Of a stretch of DNA of 39,244 nucleotides, positions 22,834 to 31,270 are shown one piece after another. Every line of letters starts with the position of its first letter. Position 1 is the stretch's first letter. Made by a program: the position numbers and the translations under genes. The notes beneath the pieces are model-generated. The model worked only from the letters and a program-made list of their open reading frames with translations. It did not search any database and was not told where the DNA came from. Location of the stretch: positions 1-39,244 of the IMG/VR virus record IMGVR_UViG_3300010233_000091. The stretch is one strand, 5' to 3'. Source of the stretch: a virus.

Positions 22834-22870
22834 GGGCCAGGTGGTAGGCGGTAATCCGGCTACCTGGCCC
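22834..22870 (+). promoter_or_regulatory. Strong GC hairpin before a micro-ORF
   Basis: GGGCCAGGT (22834-22842) pairs perfectly with ACCTGGCCC (22862-22870), with further wobble pairs inside. It precedes the ribosome site AAGGAG of the ORF at 22897. No T-run follows. Confidence 0.5.
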
Positions 22871-22896
22871 GAGTCCCAAAACCAAGGAGACCCGCG

Positions 22897-22968
22897 ATGG
22901 CGATGAAATGCACAAAGATTCTACGGATGACGAAGAAAGTTGACCGGCGCGTAGGCAAGCGCAGCTAG
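22897..22968 (+). CDS. 23-residue basic micro-ORF
   Basis: Begins MAMKCTKILRMTKK and ends RRVGKRS; AAGGAG lies upstream. Basic like the other tiny ORFs of this stretch. Translation is inferred from the ribosome site only. Confidence 0.4.
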   Translation: MAMKCTKILRMTKKVDRRVGKRS

Positions 22969-23032
22969 TTCGAACCCGGATACCCCGGACAGTTCAGCAG
23001 CACCCAATTCAACCCCCTGAAGGAGCACCACA

Positions 23033-23209
23033 ATGGCGAAGATCAAGGAAAGCATGGGAGACACGTTCGACTCCAAGGTTTTGAAGTCTCCACTTACTGT
23101 CGGAAGAACCGGCAACGAGCCTGGTCCCGATGTCCACAACAACCCCATTGCCATGCCCAAAGATCCCCTCGGACTGATTCCCGAAGGTGGACCCAAGCCC
23201 GGCTGGTAA
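23033..23209 (+). CDS. 58-residue hypothetical protein
   Basis: Starts MAKIKESMGDTFDSK after AAGGAG and ends PEGGPKPGW. Unlike the micro-ORFs before it, it is not strongly basic and has proline/glycine-rich ends. Its stop sits about ten bases before the tandem repeat array. Confidence 0.55.
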   Translation: MAKIKESMGDTFDSKVLKSPLTVGRTGNEPGPDVHNNPIAMPKDPLGLIPEGGPKPGW

Positions 23210-23220
23210 GCGGCGGCGAT

Positions 23221-23422
23221 ACAGCGGACGCAGCGAAATCGACAGCGGCGGTACAGCGGACGCAGCGAAATCGACAGCGGCGGTACAGCGGACGCAGCGA
23301 AATCGACAGCGGCGGTACAGCGGACGCAGCGAAATCGACAGCGGCGGTACAGCGGACGCAGCGAAATCGACAGCGGCGGTACAGCGGACGCAGCGAAATC
23401 GACAGCGGCGGTACAGCGGACG
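23221..23422 (+). repeat. Tandem array of a 32-bp unit
   Basis: Six perfect head-to-tail copies of a 32-base unit starting ACAGCGGACGCAGCG, at 23221, 23253, 23285, 23317, 23349 and 23381, plus ten bases of a seventh from 23413. The unit length is not a multiple of three and contains no stop in any frame, so all frames stay open through the array. No spacers separate the copies, so it is not CRISPR. It lies in the gap between two genes of the head module. Confidence 0.95.
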
Positions 23423-23440
23423 AGAAGGACACCTAGCAAG

Positions 23441-23926
23441 ATGGCAGCAGGTAATCCAGCTTTGGCGCAGATGATGGCCCGGCAACTGATCGGCAAACTG
23501 GCCGGCCAAGGCGGTCCTCCTGCCGGACCCGGTGGTCCGATGCCGCCTCCTCCCGGAATGACGGGTCAGGCTGGTCCGGGCGCGATGCCTCCGGGCGGAA
23601 CAGGAGCCCCTGGCTCCTCGCCCCCTACACCTCCTGCTGGTATGCAACTGTCTCAGCAGCTTGCTGAATTGCAGGGTGCTGACCCGGACGCGATTGTCAA
23701 GTCCCTGACGCAGATGAAGTCAATGGCGGTGCAGCACTACACTCGCGCAGCCTTTACTATGCCTGGAGTCACGCGCAATCTCGCCCAGGTCGTCAAGTAT
23801 CTCGACAACTCGATTCAGGAAGCGGAGAAAGCCGCGGCGACTACGGCCGCAGCCGGACCCATCGCCAACAACGCAGCCATCCAGAATCCATCGGCCGCCC
23901 AGTCTAGTCAACCCGGTCCTCAATAA
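23441..23926 (+). CDS. Pro/Gly-rich virion-region protein
   Basis: 161 residues. After a helical N-terminus (PALAQMMARQLIGKLAG), residues ~24-68 are almost only proline, glycine, alanine and methionine. Then comes a helical region (QQLAELQGADPDAIV, VVKYLDNSIQEAEKA) and an alanine-rich tail. Comparable small proteins occur next to phage portal and scaffold genes. A structural or assembly role is likely by position. GAGAAGGA lies about 15 bases before the ATG. Confidence 0.6.
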   Translation: MAAGNPALAQMMARQLIGKLAGQGGPPAGPGGPMPPPPGMTGQAGPGAMPPGGTGAPGSSPPTPPAGMQLSQQLAELQGADPDAIVKSLTQMKSMAVQHYTRAAFTMPGVTRNLAQVVKYLDNSIQEAEKAAATTAAAGPIANNAAIQNPSAAQSSQPGPQ

Positions 23927-23953
23927 TTTCAAAAGGAAAGTGAGCCCTCCCCC

Positions 23954-24922
23954 ATGGCATTGAATGACATTTTGAAGAATGGCAAGTACCCCGACGATAT
24001 GGTGTTGAACCTGCCTGACGGGTCCACGGTCAACGTGGGCGAAATTCGCGCCCTTCCTGCTGCTGAGCGCCAGGCGCTCACATCCCAGATCGAGCAGCGC
24101 ACGAACACCCTCGGTCAGGCAGAACTCGCTTTTGCTGCGAAGTTTCAGCAGGCCGTGCAGGCCGGCTGGATGGCAGAGAACGGCGCGATTGTTCCACCGA
24201 AGCAGCAGACAGTCAAAACTCCTACCGTGGCTGAGATTCGCACTGCTGCTGCTGCCGAACTCGGCGTGGACGAGAACGATCCATATCTCGGTCCCGTGGT
24301 CAAGTTGTTCAAGCAGGAGCTGGCTTCGCGCGACACCAAGTATGCCGAACTTCAAACCAAGCTCGATGCTCTGCCGGGTCAGTTCGACTCGCTCAAGTCC
24401 ACTCTGACCGGCGAACTTGGAAAGGTCACTGGCGTGGTCAATACTTCGGTTGGCCGCTACCTCAACGACACATATCAGCAGCAGTTTGTCGAGGCGACCA
24501 AGGATCTTCCCAAGGGCGTGACCGTGGGCTACGAAGACGCCTACAAGTACGCCTCGGAGCGTCAGCTCAAGGACAAGGACGGATTCCTGCTCATCAACGA
24601 GGCCGTCGATCGACTGACGTGGAAAGAGCGCCAGAAAGCAGAGTTGGCGGCTGAGCGCGCGGACCTGATCGCCAAGACCACTAAAGACATTGAAGAGCAG
24701 AGTCGGATCAAGACCCTGACGCCTCCTCAGTCGCGCAATGCGCTGCACACGGCGCCGGTCAAGGACGGCGAATTCAATCCTTTCAACGAGCGCACCGATT
24801 CCAAGGGCAATAAGGTCAAGGTGGTCAAGTCTTTCGAAGAAGCGATGGGCGAAGCCATGAACGACGACGACGTGCTGAAGTCGGCGCTCTCGACGGCCAG
24901 TTTCGGCGGCGGGGTTCAGTAA
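23954..24922 (+). CDS. Putative scaffold protein
   Basis: 322 residues, charged and mostly helical, without cysteine. It lies immediately before the major capsid gene, the usual place for the scaffold that shapes the prohead. The N-terminus (PDDMVLNLPDGSTVNVGEIRALP) is a small folded start; the middle (~90-250) is long helices with heptad-like patterns; the C-terminus is basic/acidic mixed. The assignment rests on position, length and composition. Confidence 0.6.
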   Translation: MALNDILKNGKYPDDMVLNLPDGSTVNVGEIRALPAAERQALTSQIEQRTNTLGQAELAFAAKFQQAVQAGWMAENGAIVPPKQQTVKTPTVAEIRTAAAAELGVDENDPYLGPVVKLFKQELASRDTKYAELQTKLDALPGQFDSLKSTLTGELGKVTGVVNTSVGRYLNDTYQQQFVEATKDLPKGVTVGYEDAYKYASERQLKDKDGFLLINEAVDRLTWKERQKAELAAERADLIAKTTKDIEEQSRIKTLTPPQSRNALHTAPVKDGEFNPFNERTDSKGNKVKVVKSFEEAMGEAMNDDDVLKSALSTASFGGGVQ

Positions 24923-25025
24923 CTCTCAAGTTTCTCTGAGAAGCGGATAGTCCCCTTCTCTTGTCCTCAACCATCAACCTCGTCGGCGATCCTCCCCCTT
25001 TCGCTCGACCCAGGAGACTCTTCCA

Positions 25026-26012
25026 ATGGCAAATAGCGTGGTTGGACTGGGACTAGCATCGCCGCCGGTGCAGCTTTCGAACACCGTCAATGCGATCTCC
25101 CAGAAGTTCATTGTCCCGGTCCTCGGCGACAACGTGTTCAAACCGAGCCCCGTGTTTTGGGCTCTCACGCGCGAAGGCAAGCGCTTCGGAGCCGGCGAGC
25201 TGATCTTCCCTGAAATCTACCAGGAAGAACTCCCTGGCGGCGCCTACTTCGGCGATCAGCTTCTGGACACCTCGGTTGTGGATTCGGTCCAGCCGGCGAA
25301 CCAGCAGTGGAAGCCGTACCGCCAGCCGGTTGTCATTCCGATCACAGACATCATCCTGAACCGCGGCGGCTCGAACAACCTGGATATCATCCGGGCGAAG
25401 TTCCAGACGGCCAGCGGCTCGTTCCTGCAGAAGCTCTCCCGTGCGTTGTGGCACACCTCGCCGCAGAACACCTCGCTTGATGTGGACGATTTGAACGCGT
25501 GGGTGGTTTCGACGACCAACACCATCGCCGGCATTAATCGTGCCACATCGGCAAACGCCTGGTGGCTGGCTGCAACTCCCGTGGGCGGCGGTTCGGCTGC
25601 CTTGTCTTCGGCGACTGCCGAGCCTGGATACCAGTCCGTTACCTGGGGCTATGATGAGCCCGATCTCTTCGTGATGAATCGGACCTCCTACGCGGCTTTC
25701 AAGAACCAGTTCGTCGCGCAGATCCGCTTTGGCCAGGGGATGCAGGACGACGAGGCCTTGCAGGTCGGCTTCCGCAACCACTTCCTGTTCAACAACGCCG
25801 TGACCGTGGCCGACTACTTTGCGACCGCGAATCAGGCGCTGCTGTTGAACTCGAAGTACATCTTCCCGGTCTTCCACGAGGCGGATTACTTCAACGTCGA
25901 TCCGTTCCTGAAGCCCTCCAACCAGCGCGTTCTGGTTTCATGCATGTACCTGACCTGGAACCTGTCCTGCATCTCGCCGCGCATGAACGTGGCGTTCACT
26001 TCGATCACCTAG
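25026..26012 (+). CDS. Major capsid protein
   Basis: 328 residues. Position after the scaffold, length and composition (balanced, many beta segments, few charges) fit an HK97-fold coat protein of podovirus type. The N-terminal part has LVFxx-type strands (FKPSPVFWALTREGKRF, GAGELIFPEIYQEELPG) and the C-terminus ends in a strand-rich region (LTWNLSCISPRMNVAFTSI). The ATG follows CAGGAG. It would form the icosahedral shell. A double hairpin follows the stop, as often seen after highly expressed capsid genes. Confidence 0.85.
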   Translation: MANSVVGLGLASPPVQLSNTVNAISQKFIVPVLGDNVFKPSPVFWALTREGKRFGAGELIFPEIYQEELPGGAYFGDQLLDTSVVDSVQPANQQWKPYRQPVVIPITDIILNRGGSNNLDIIRAKFQTASGSFLQKLSRALWHTSPQNTSLDVDDLNAWVVSTTNTIAGINRATSANAWWLAATPVGGGSAALSSATAEPGYQSVTWGYDEPDLFVMNRTSYAAFKNQFVAQIRFGQGMQDDEALQVGFRNHFLFNNAVTVADYFATANQALLLNSKYIFPVFHEADYFNVDPFLKPSNQRVLVSCMYLTWNLSCISPRMNVAFTSIT

Positions 26013-26019
26013 CCGAACA

Positions 26020-26068
26020 GAGAGGTGAAGGCAGACTGGGCACGGCCCAGATTCAACTTTCACCTCTC
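26020..26068 (+). promoter_or_regulatory. Two-tier hairpin after the capsid gene
   Basis: GAGAGGTGAA (26020-26029) pairs with TTCACCTCTC (26059-26068), and inside it CTGGGC (26036-26041) pairs with GCCCAG (26045-26050) around an ACG loop. No T-run follows, so it probably stabilises or processes the capsid mRNA rather than ending it. Confidence 0.6.
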
Positions 26069-26088
26069 CTACCCCAAGGAGAATTATC

Positions 26089-26523
26089 ATGGCGCTTCCT
26101 TTCGTCAATTCCGTTGCGCAGTCCATGCCGGGGTTCGGTTCGGCTGCGAATTACGGTGCTGCGACCCAGACCATTACCACCACGGCCGGTCCGACGGCCA
26201 TCGTCATTGCCGCGACATCGACCACACCATCCTCAGGCGGCACACCGTTCAACCTCGACGGCGCGCCCCCGCCCACGCGCGGCAAGTATCACATCCGTTC
26301 GAACACTGTCAATGGCTCGACCACCACGTCGATTACCGTTACGGCGACCGATGGCACAACAACTTTGCTGATCGGCACCGTCACCGCGGCGGCTGGTATC
26401 GCGATGGACGAGACGCGCGAGTTCAATACGGACCTCAACATCACTTCGCTGTCGTTCAACGTCACCCTCGGCGGCTCGACGTTTACGGCTTCGTTCGATA
26501 TTGAAGTCTCGATGACTCCGTAG
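26089..26523 (+). CDS. Small Thr/Ser-rich virion protein
   Basis: 144 residues, rich in threonine, serine and glycine, with alternating beta-strand patterns (TSITVTATDGTTTLLIGTV, FNVTLGGSTFTASFDIEV). Its location after the capsid gene and beta-sandwich-like pattern fit a decoration or head-fibre protein. AAGGAG lies upstream. A terminator follows directly. Confidence 0.65.
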   Translation: MALPFVNSVAQSMPGFGSAANYGAATQTITTTAGPTAIVIAATSTTPSSGGTPFNLDGAPPPTRGKYHIRSNTVNGSTTTSITVTATDGTTTLLIGTVTAAAGIAMDETREFNTDLNITSLSFNVTLGGSTFTASFDIEVSMTP

Positions 26524-26556
26524 TTTTCAACCGGCACCGCCCGCGCGCTGCCTATC

Positions 26557-26594
26557 GGCGGTTGTCCCATTGACCAGGGGGCAACCGCCTTTTT
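26557..26594 (+). terminator. Intrinsic terminator
   Basis: GGCGGTTGTCCC (26557-26568) pairs over twelve positions, with one G-U, with the arm ending CAACCGCC (to 26589), followed by TTTTT at 26590-26594. It ends the capsid transcript or reduces read-through to the next gene, whose ribosome site begins four bases later. Confidence 0.85.
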
Positions 26595-26607
26595 GTTGGA
26601 GGATGAA

Positions 26608-27888
26608 TTGAGCCAATGGAGCCTAGTCGGGGACGCGCTTATGTCCCTTCGGGAACAGGCTGCCGATCCCCCGTCCGCGCTCCCGGCGCCTTCCGGCGTC
26701 GCTGCTGCGGGCACCGGCGGCGGCGCGCTCAATCTCTGGTTCGTCGCAACTCAGTTGACTCCATGGGGAGAGTCTCCGGCTTCTACGGAAGTCACTCTGG
26801 CTACGCAGGCAGTCGGCTCGACCTTCACGATCACTGGTAATTGCTCCTTCGCTGCGACAGCGATCAGGATTTACTTCACTCTCTCCGGTGCCGGTGGTGA
26901 GGACAGGTATTTGCAGGTCTCAACCCAGGCTGGCGGCCAGGGTACTTTTTCGATTTCGTTCACGTTGTCGACTGCGGGGATTACGCAGGGCTTTGCGCCT
27001 TCGCGGTCTTCAGCCTGGCTGCCGGACACGGATGGAACGGCGCTGAGTGCTGCGGCGCTGTACAGATGGATCAATGAGGGGTTGGATGCGACCACTGCTC
27101 TGACTGAAGGTATTCGTGACGTCACCGGAATCCCCTCTACAGCAGGGCAGGCGCAGTACCAAGTGGTGTCAAACTGGCGCAAGTTGACGTCAGGGTTTTT
27201 CGATGCCTGGCCCATAACGATGGGGAGTAAGTTTGATATTTTTCGTCGATCGAATGTTGTTGGAATATCAGGCACTGTGGTTTTGAACCAGGACTCGGTC
27301 GTTCAACAGATCGAGTTGTACCCCCAGTCAAGTCGGACTTCTGGAAACGGCACTTTGAATGGAGTGCTGAGCGCCTCCGCTACGGCCATCCCATACACAC
27401 CCGGCTCTTCGGGATGGGTTCTCGGTTTCGGTTTGGCGATTATCGGGCAGTATCCCGGAGATCCGTCACTTAACGAGCTGGTGTATTACTCTGGTAACGC
27501 TTCCAATTCGCTCTCGCCCGTAACTCGCGGTATGGGCGGAACGGTCGCCCAGGCGTGGCCTTCAGGGACACCGGTTCTTGAAGCCAATATTTATCTGAGC
27601 GGGCTACGTTACCCGCTCCACTATTCGCGGGGCCAATCAACAACTCAATTGAATCTTCCCCCGGCTTGGATTGATGCCTTAAGAGATTATTTGTCAGCTA
27701 GGTTTAAGCAAGCTGAACAAGATGTCGAGGGCGCGCAAGCGGTGCTGAAGCAATTCGAACAGAAGTGTCAAGCGATCAAGGGAAACCGTGAAGTGATGAG
27801 CCCGCGGCAGGTGCAAGTAGGGGGGTCCACTGGCCCCGAAATTTGTTCGGGGGCCGGGGGCTACTTCGGAGGCGTTATACTCCCTTGA
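26608..27888 (+). CDS. Head-tail connector/adaptor-like protein
   Basis: 426 residues from TTG 26608, chosen because GGAGG lies five bases upstream; earlier TTG codons overlap that site. The first part resembles a fibronectin-like beta domain (LWFVATQLTPWGESPAS, TFTITGNCSF, IRIYFTLSG). The middle contains LYRWINEGLDATTALTEGI, a helical pattern seen in phage adaptor proteins. The C-terminus has helices (YLSARFKQAEQDVEGAQAVLKQF) and a glycine-rich end. An adaptor/connector role between portal and tail is inferred from position and from the helical middle. Confidence 0.6.
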   Translation: MSQWSLVGDALMSLREQAADPPSALPAPSGVAAAGTGGGALNLWFVATQLTPWGESPASTEVTLATQAVGSTFTITGNCSFAATAIRIYFTLSGAGGEDRYLQVSTQAGGQGTFSISFTLSTAGITQGFAPSRSSAWLPDTDGTALSAAALYRWINEGLDATTALTEGIRDVTGIPSTAGQAQYQVVSNWRKLTSGFFDAWPITMGSKFDIFRRSNVVGISGTVVLNQDSVVQQIELYPQSSRTSGNGTLNGVLSASATAIPYTPGSSGWVLGFGLAIIGQYPGDPSLNELVYYSGNASNSLSPVTRGMGGTVAQAWPSGTPVLEANIYLSGLRYPLHYSRGQSTTQLNLPPAWIDALRDYLSARFKQAEQDVEGAQAVLKQFEQKCQAIKGNREVMSPRQVQVGGSTGPEICSGAGGYFGGVILP

Positions 27889-28002
27889 ATCAACAACTTA
27901 CGGAAAATACTTAAAGTAAATTGTAGGGGGAAAAAGTTGCTAGTTCAGACCACAATCCGGGTTACAATGGGAGCAGGCTCAACACACTTAGGAGGTGTGC
28001 CG
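27889..28002 (+). promoter_or_regulatory. AT-rich leader of the second HNH gene
   Basis: A gap of 114 bases whose first 50 are markedly AT-rich compared with the flanks, including ATACTTAAAGTAAAT; a TACAAT at 27964 could be a -10 element but no well-spaced -35 is seen. A perfect TTAGGAGG lies just before the ATG of the HNH gene. The composition suggests foreign origin with the gene. Confidence 0.4.
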
Positions 28003-28551
28003 ATGTACCTGCTTGAACAGGAAACCCGCCCCCGCGTCGATGATATTCGATTTATCCCCCTCACACATGGATTATTTGCGAGAGTTTGGGCTCGGCATTA
28101 CGACTGGCTTATGCGATGGAAGTGGTGCGCTCAATGGAACCCCCACACGCGCAGTTTTTACGCTACTAGAAAGGCTTCGGTAGAGGAGCGGAAAAACCGT
28201 TCTACTATAACCATGTCCCGGATGATTCTTGGACTGGAACACGGAGATAAACGCCAAGCCGAACATAAAAGTCACGACACACTGGATAATACCGACGGTC
28301 CCGACGGTAATCTTAGAATCGCCACGGTCAGTCAAAATCAAGGAAATCGTAAAAGGCCTAGTACCAACACCACAGGGCTCAAAGGTGCGAGTGAATGCTG
28401 GCGGCGTGGAAGATTTCTTGGGTATATGGCTCAAATCATATTCCAGGGCCAGTGGATGTACCTTGGTCTTCACCCGACGAAGGAACTTGCGCATGAAGCC
28501 TACTGCGCAAAGGCGCGGGAGCTTCACGGTGAGTTTGCGAGGGCCGGCTAA
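28003..28551 (+). CDS. HNH homing endonuclease with AP2 domain (second copy type)
   Basis: 182 residues from the ATG after AGGAGG; a TTG-initiated extension upstream is not needed. IPLTHGLFARV and DWLMRWKW form the NUMOD-like start. The HNH core has the pattern AEHKSHDTLDNT, then DGNLRIATVSQNQGNR (residues ~86-118). The C-terminal AP2 domain has LKGASECWRRGRFLGYMAQI, MYLGLHPTKELAHEAY and LHGEFA at the end. It shares architecture with the endonuclease at 12173 but lacks that protein's N-terminal zinc element and is clearly divergent. It lies directly before a virion gene, whose ATG follows its stop without a gap. Confidence 0.88.
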   Translation: MYLLEQETRPRVDDIRFIPLTHGLFARVWARHYDWLMRWKWCAQWNPHTRSFYATRKASVEERKNRSTITMSRMILGLEHGDKRQAEHKSHDTLDNTDGPDGNLRIATVSQNQGNRKRPSTNTTGLKGASECWRRGRFLGYMAQIIFQGQWMYLGLHPTKELAHEAYCAKARELHGEFARAG

Positions 28552-31257
28552 ATGGCTTCCAAACCAATCTCGCAAAAGAAATTTTCAAAGCTCGTTGCTT
28601 CCACTGGCTCACTCTCCCAGCCGCCAGGCTCGCTCTCGCGTCTCTCTAATCTTCTTTTCACGACTCGCGGCAGTCTTCAAATTGCTTCCGGCTCGGCTGC
28701 GATCGGCACTCTTCCCTCCCCCTTTCTGTCTGCCCGTGCTCTGGCCATCTTCACGAAGTTCGCATCCGGTAATTATCCGCTCTATGCGGCCCTGGCTACG
28801 CCTCCAGGCGGGTACATTCTTTCTAATCCGCAGAACTTCACTCTTTCTCTCACAGGCTCAACTACGAGCCCGGCCGGTACTTACTACATCGCTATCGTTG
28901 CTCAGGCTACGATCGGCGGCGTTACAGTAACCAGCGGTCCTACGATCGCAAGTATCGTGGCCGCATCGTCGTTCGCGCAGATGAACTTCTCCTGGTCTCC
29001 GGTTGCAAACGCGACCGGATACACGTTTTACTATCTCGGTTCAACTCCAGCGGCAATAGGGCAGACTCTTCTCACCAACGTTCCCGGCGCGCTGGTGGGC
29101 GGGTTTCTGACGACCAATTACAACGGCGCATTTTCAGGGGGATCAACTCCTGTTCCGCAGATCAACTCAAGTGGGCTCGTTCAGCTCATCATTGGCAGTG
29201 TGACGCCTCCCAACAAAACGGTGGTTTTCACCGCGGTCAACTCCACGCCGCTTTCTTCCGCGATCCCTCAGCCCGCGCAACTGGCCCCCGGCGACCCGGC
29301 TTTTGTGTTTGACCCGATCAATACGCAGATGAGCGCTCTCAATCCGGGAACAGTAGGTGGGACCGCAACGGCGACTGCTACTCCTGGCACGTCTGCGTCA
29401 CAGACTACCCTGGTGGCAAGCGCGTGGCCTGCCTCGCCGGTAACATCCGGCCAGGCGATCACGGTGTACGCCGCAGTGAATGGAACCAACTCTCTTCCTG
29501 TCGGCACTTCCGGCGGAGGTTCGATTACCTATCAGTATTCACCCGATGGGGGAACCACACGGCATACATTCGCCGGATATGAAGCCGCGACCCCAAGTTG
29601 GAATACAACGCTCTCTTTCTCGATTCCGGCGTCGCAAATTACAGACCTCTCCAACCTCCAGATTTATATTGTCGCTTCGGCTGGTTCAGGTGGCCCAGGC
29701 AACGTCTCGGTTTCCGGATCTTTAACCTCGGCGTACATTAACTCTTCAATCTCAACATCGTTTTCGCCCTATGGAGGGGTGATTGGCCAGGTCGATGTTA
29801 TTCCTCAACTCGTTCAGTTTGCAGGTCTTGAAATTTTGATCCTGGGTAACGGATATGCGCCTCAGTCGTGCGATCCAACCAAGGTTGCGTCGGCAACCTT
29901 GACTGCCCTCACCAACACGTTCCAGGCGGCATATCCGGCCTGGCAGCCGTCGGTGGACTGGATCGTCGGCGCGCAGGTTACCGATGGCTCCGGAAACTAC
30001 TACACAGCGACGCAGGGGGGGGTTTCTCAAACCCCTGGCCCTCCATCCTGGAATACCGCCCTTGGCTCTGAGACTGCGGATGGGTCGGTTATCTGGACTT
30101 CGAATGGTCCTATCGTTTCAATCACTGCCCCTCGCGGCGCCGCTCATGCCGTTGCCTACGCTGGTTCCCTCTGGCTGGCTAACACGTATCCGACCGACAC
30201 ATCGGATGGGATCGACGGGCCATCCTGCCTGAAGATGTCGGACGCCAACAACCCGAACTCGTGGAATCCGGTCAACACGGCGTTCATCGGCCGCAATGAC
30301 GGTACGCAGATTACCGGGCTGCAGCCGTTTACGATTGCAGCGCTCGGAATCTCCCCAACTGGATCCCTTTGCTTGTTCAAAGAGTTCACTACCTACCAGA
30401 TTATCGGCGTTTTTGGGTCGTCTACTTTCGAGATCCAGCCGGCGCAGACCAATCTGGGTTGCATCGCCGCGCGCTCGATCCAGTTCCTCCCCGGCTTTGG
30501 CGTGGTGCGCTTCGCGCACCTTGGCTTCGCAGTGTTTGACGGGATCAACGACAGACTCATCAGCGAAGATATTCGGCCCTATCTTTTTGGCGGTGTCGAT
30601 TCAGAGGCCGATCTCGTTCCTGTTGACCCAACTTACCTCTACCTCAGCCAGTCGGCCCAGACTGTCTCTCCACCGATGTATTTCTGTGCAATGCCTTTGG
30701 TAGGCGGTAACGGCGCGCTCACCCGCCTGTTCTGCTATGACCTGGTGATGAAGTCCTGGGCAGTCATCGATCTCCCCTGGGCGATTACGACTCTCTCAAC
30801 CAACTCTGCCGGCGAGGGCTACCCCTTGGTTCTCTGCTGCCGCGCCTCGGACGGCTCGATTCAGCGGATGCAGGCTGGTGACGTGAATTGGGACAACGGC
30901 GGAACCGCCCCATCGAATGTGAATTGGTCGATGCGCTCGCCTGATATTTTTGGCGAGGGAAGTAGCCAACGCCTTTTCATCGAAATGGTTACGATTCGGG
31001 GTTACGGAAGCGTAGGAATGGTCGCCTCGATTATTGCAAATTTATGGTTGGATGGAAAAAATATCGGCGCTCAAGCGATCGACGTTGTTCCGCAGGCCGG
31101 GGGAAACCTCTTCGAGATTCGAGTAGCAATTTTCCTGAATGGCTACCGAGCCCATCTCGATCTTTCAGGAAACGGCGGTGGCGCGGCTGGAACGATCGAT
31201 GCTTTGGACTGGTTTGTTACCCCGAAATCAGGCCTGGCGCGGAGGATCATCTCGTGA
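28552..31257 (+). CDS. Large tail/head-closure protein (gp10 or tubular-protein-like)
   Basis: 901 residues, rich in serine, threonine, glycine and beta-strands. An N-terminal block (SKLVASTGSLSQPPGSL, NLLFTTRGSLQIA) resembles the start of podovirus proteins that stabilise packaged DNA or form the tail tube, which fold as beta-propellers. The middle (residues ~75-430) looks like inserted Ig-like domains (TITVTSGPTIASI, QPSVDWIVGAQVTDGSGNYYTA). The last third has APRGAAHAVAYAGSLWLANT, GLQPFTIAALGISPTGSLCLFKEFTTYQI and GFGVVRFAHLGFAVFDGI, typical propeller repeats. It probably closes the head after packaging. The ribosome site lies inside the end of the HNH gene. Confidence 0.65.
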   Translation: MASKPISQKKFSKLVASTGSLSQPPGSLSRLSNLLFTTRGSLQIASGSAAIGTLPSPFLSARALAIFTKFASGNYPLYAALATPPGGYILSNPQNFTLSLTGSTTSPAGTYYIAIVAQATIGGVTVTSGPTIASIVAASSFAQMNFSWSPVANATGYTFYYLGSTPAAIGQTLLTNVPGALVGGFLTTNYNGAFSGGSTPVPQINSSGLVQLIIGSVTPPNKTVVFTAVNSTPLSSAIPQPAQLAPGDPAFVFDPINTQMSALNPGTVGGTATATATPGTSASQTTLVASAWPASPVTSGQAITVYAAVNGTNSLPVGTSGGGSITYQYSPDGGTTRHTFAGYEAATPSWNTTLSFSIPASQITDLSNLQIYIVASAGSGGPGNVSVSGSLTSAYINSSISTSFSPYGGVIGQVDVIPQLVQFAGLEILILGNGYAPQSCDPTKVASATLTALTNTFQAAYPAWQPSVDWIVGAQVTDGSGNYYTATQGGVSQTPGPPSWNTALGSETADGSVIWTSNGPIVSITAPRGAAHAVAYAGSLWLANTYPTDTSDGIDGPSCLKMSDANNPNSWNPVNTAFIGRNDGTQITGLQPFTIAALGISPTGSLCLFKEFTTYQIIGVFGSSTFEIQPAQTNLGCIAARSIQFLPGFGVVRFAHLGFAVFDGINDRLISEDIRPYLFGGVDSEADLVPVDPTYLYLSQSAQTVSPPMYFCAMPLVGGNGALTRLFCYDLVMKSWAVIDLPWAITTLSTNSAGEGYPLVLCCRASDGSIQRMQAGDVNWDNGGTAPSNVNWSMRSPDIFGEGSSQRLFIEMVTIRGYGSVGMVASIIANLWLDGKNIGAQAIDVVPQAGGNLFEIRVAIFLNGYRAHLDLSGNGGGAAGTIDALDWFVTPKSGLARRIIS

Positions 31258-31270
31258 GTATTCAATCTCG

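Noticed and set aside
23221-23422. CRISPR-like array
   Set aside because: The 32-bp copies are contiguous and identical with no spacers and no cas genes nearby.
22921-23647. Long minus-strand and alternative plus-strand ORFs across the tandem repeat
   Set aside because: They are open only because the 32-bp unit has no stop in any frame; their products are simple cycles of the repeat.
23720-24748. 342-codon minus-strand ORF
   Set aside because: Antisense to the scaffold-like gene, which has a better context; typical GC-rich shadow.
25053-25877. 274-codon minus-strand ORF
   Set aside because: Antisense to the major capsid gene; composition rich in R, V and H from reverse reading of GC-biased codons.
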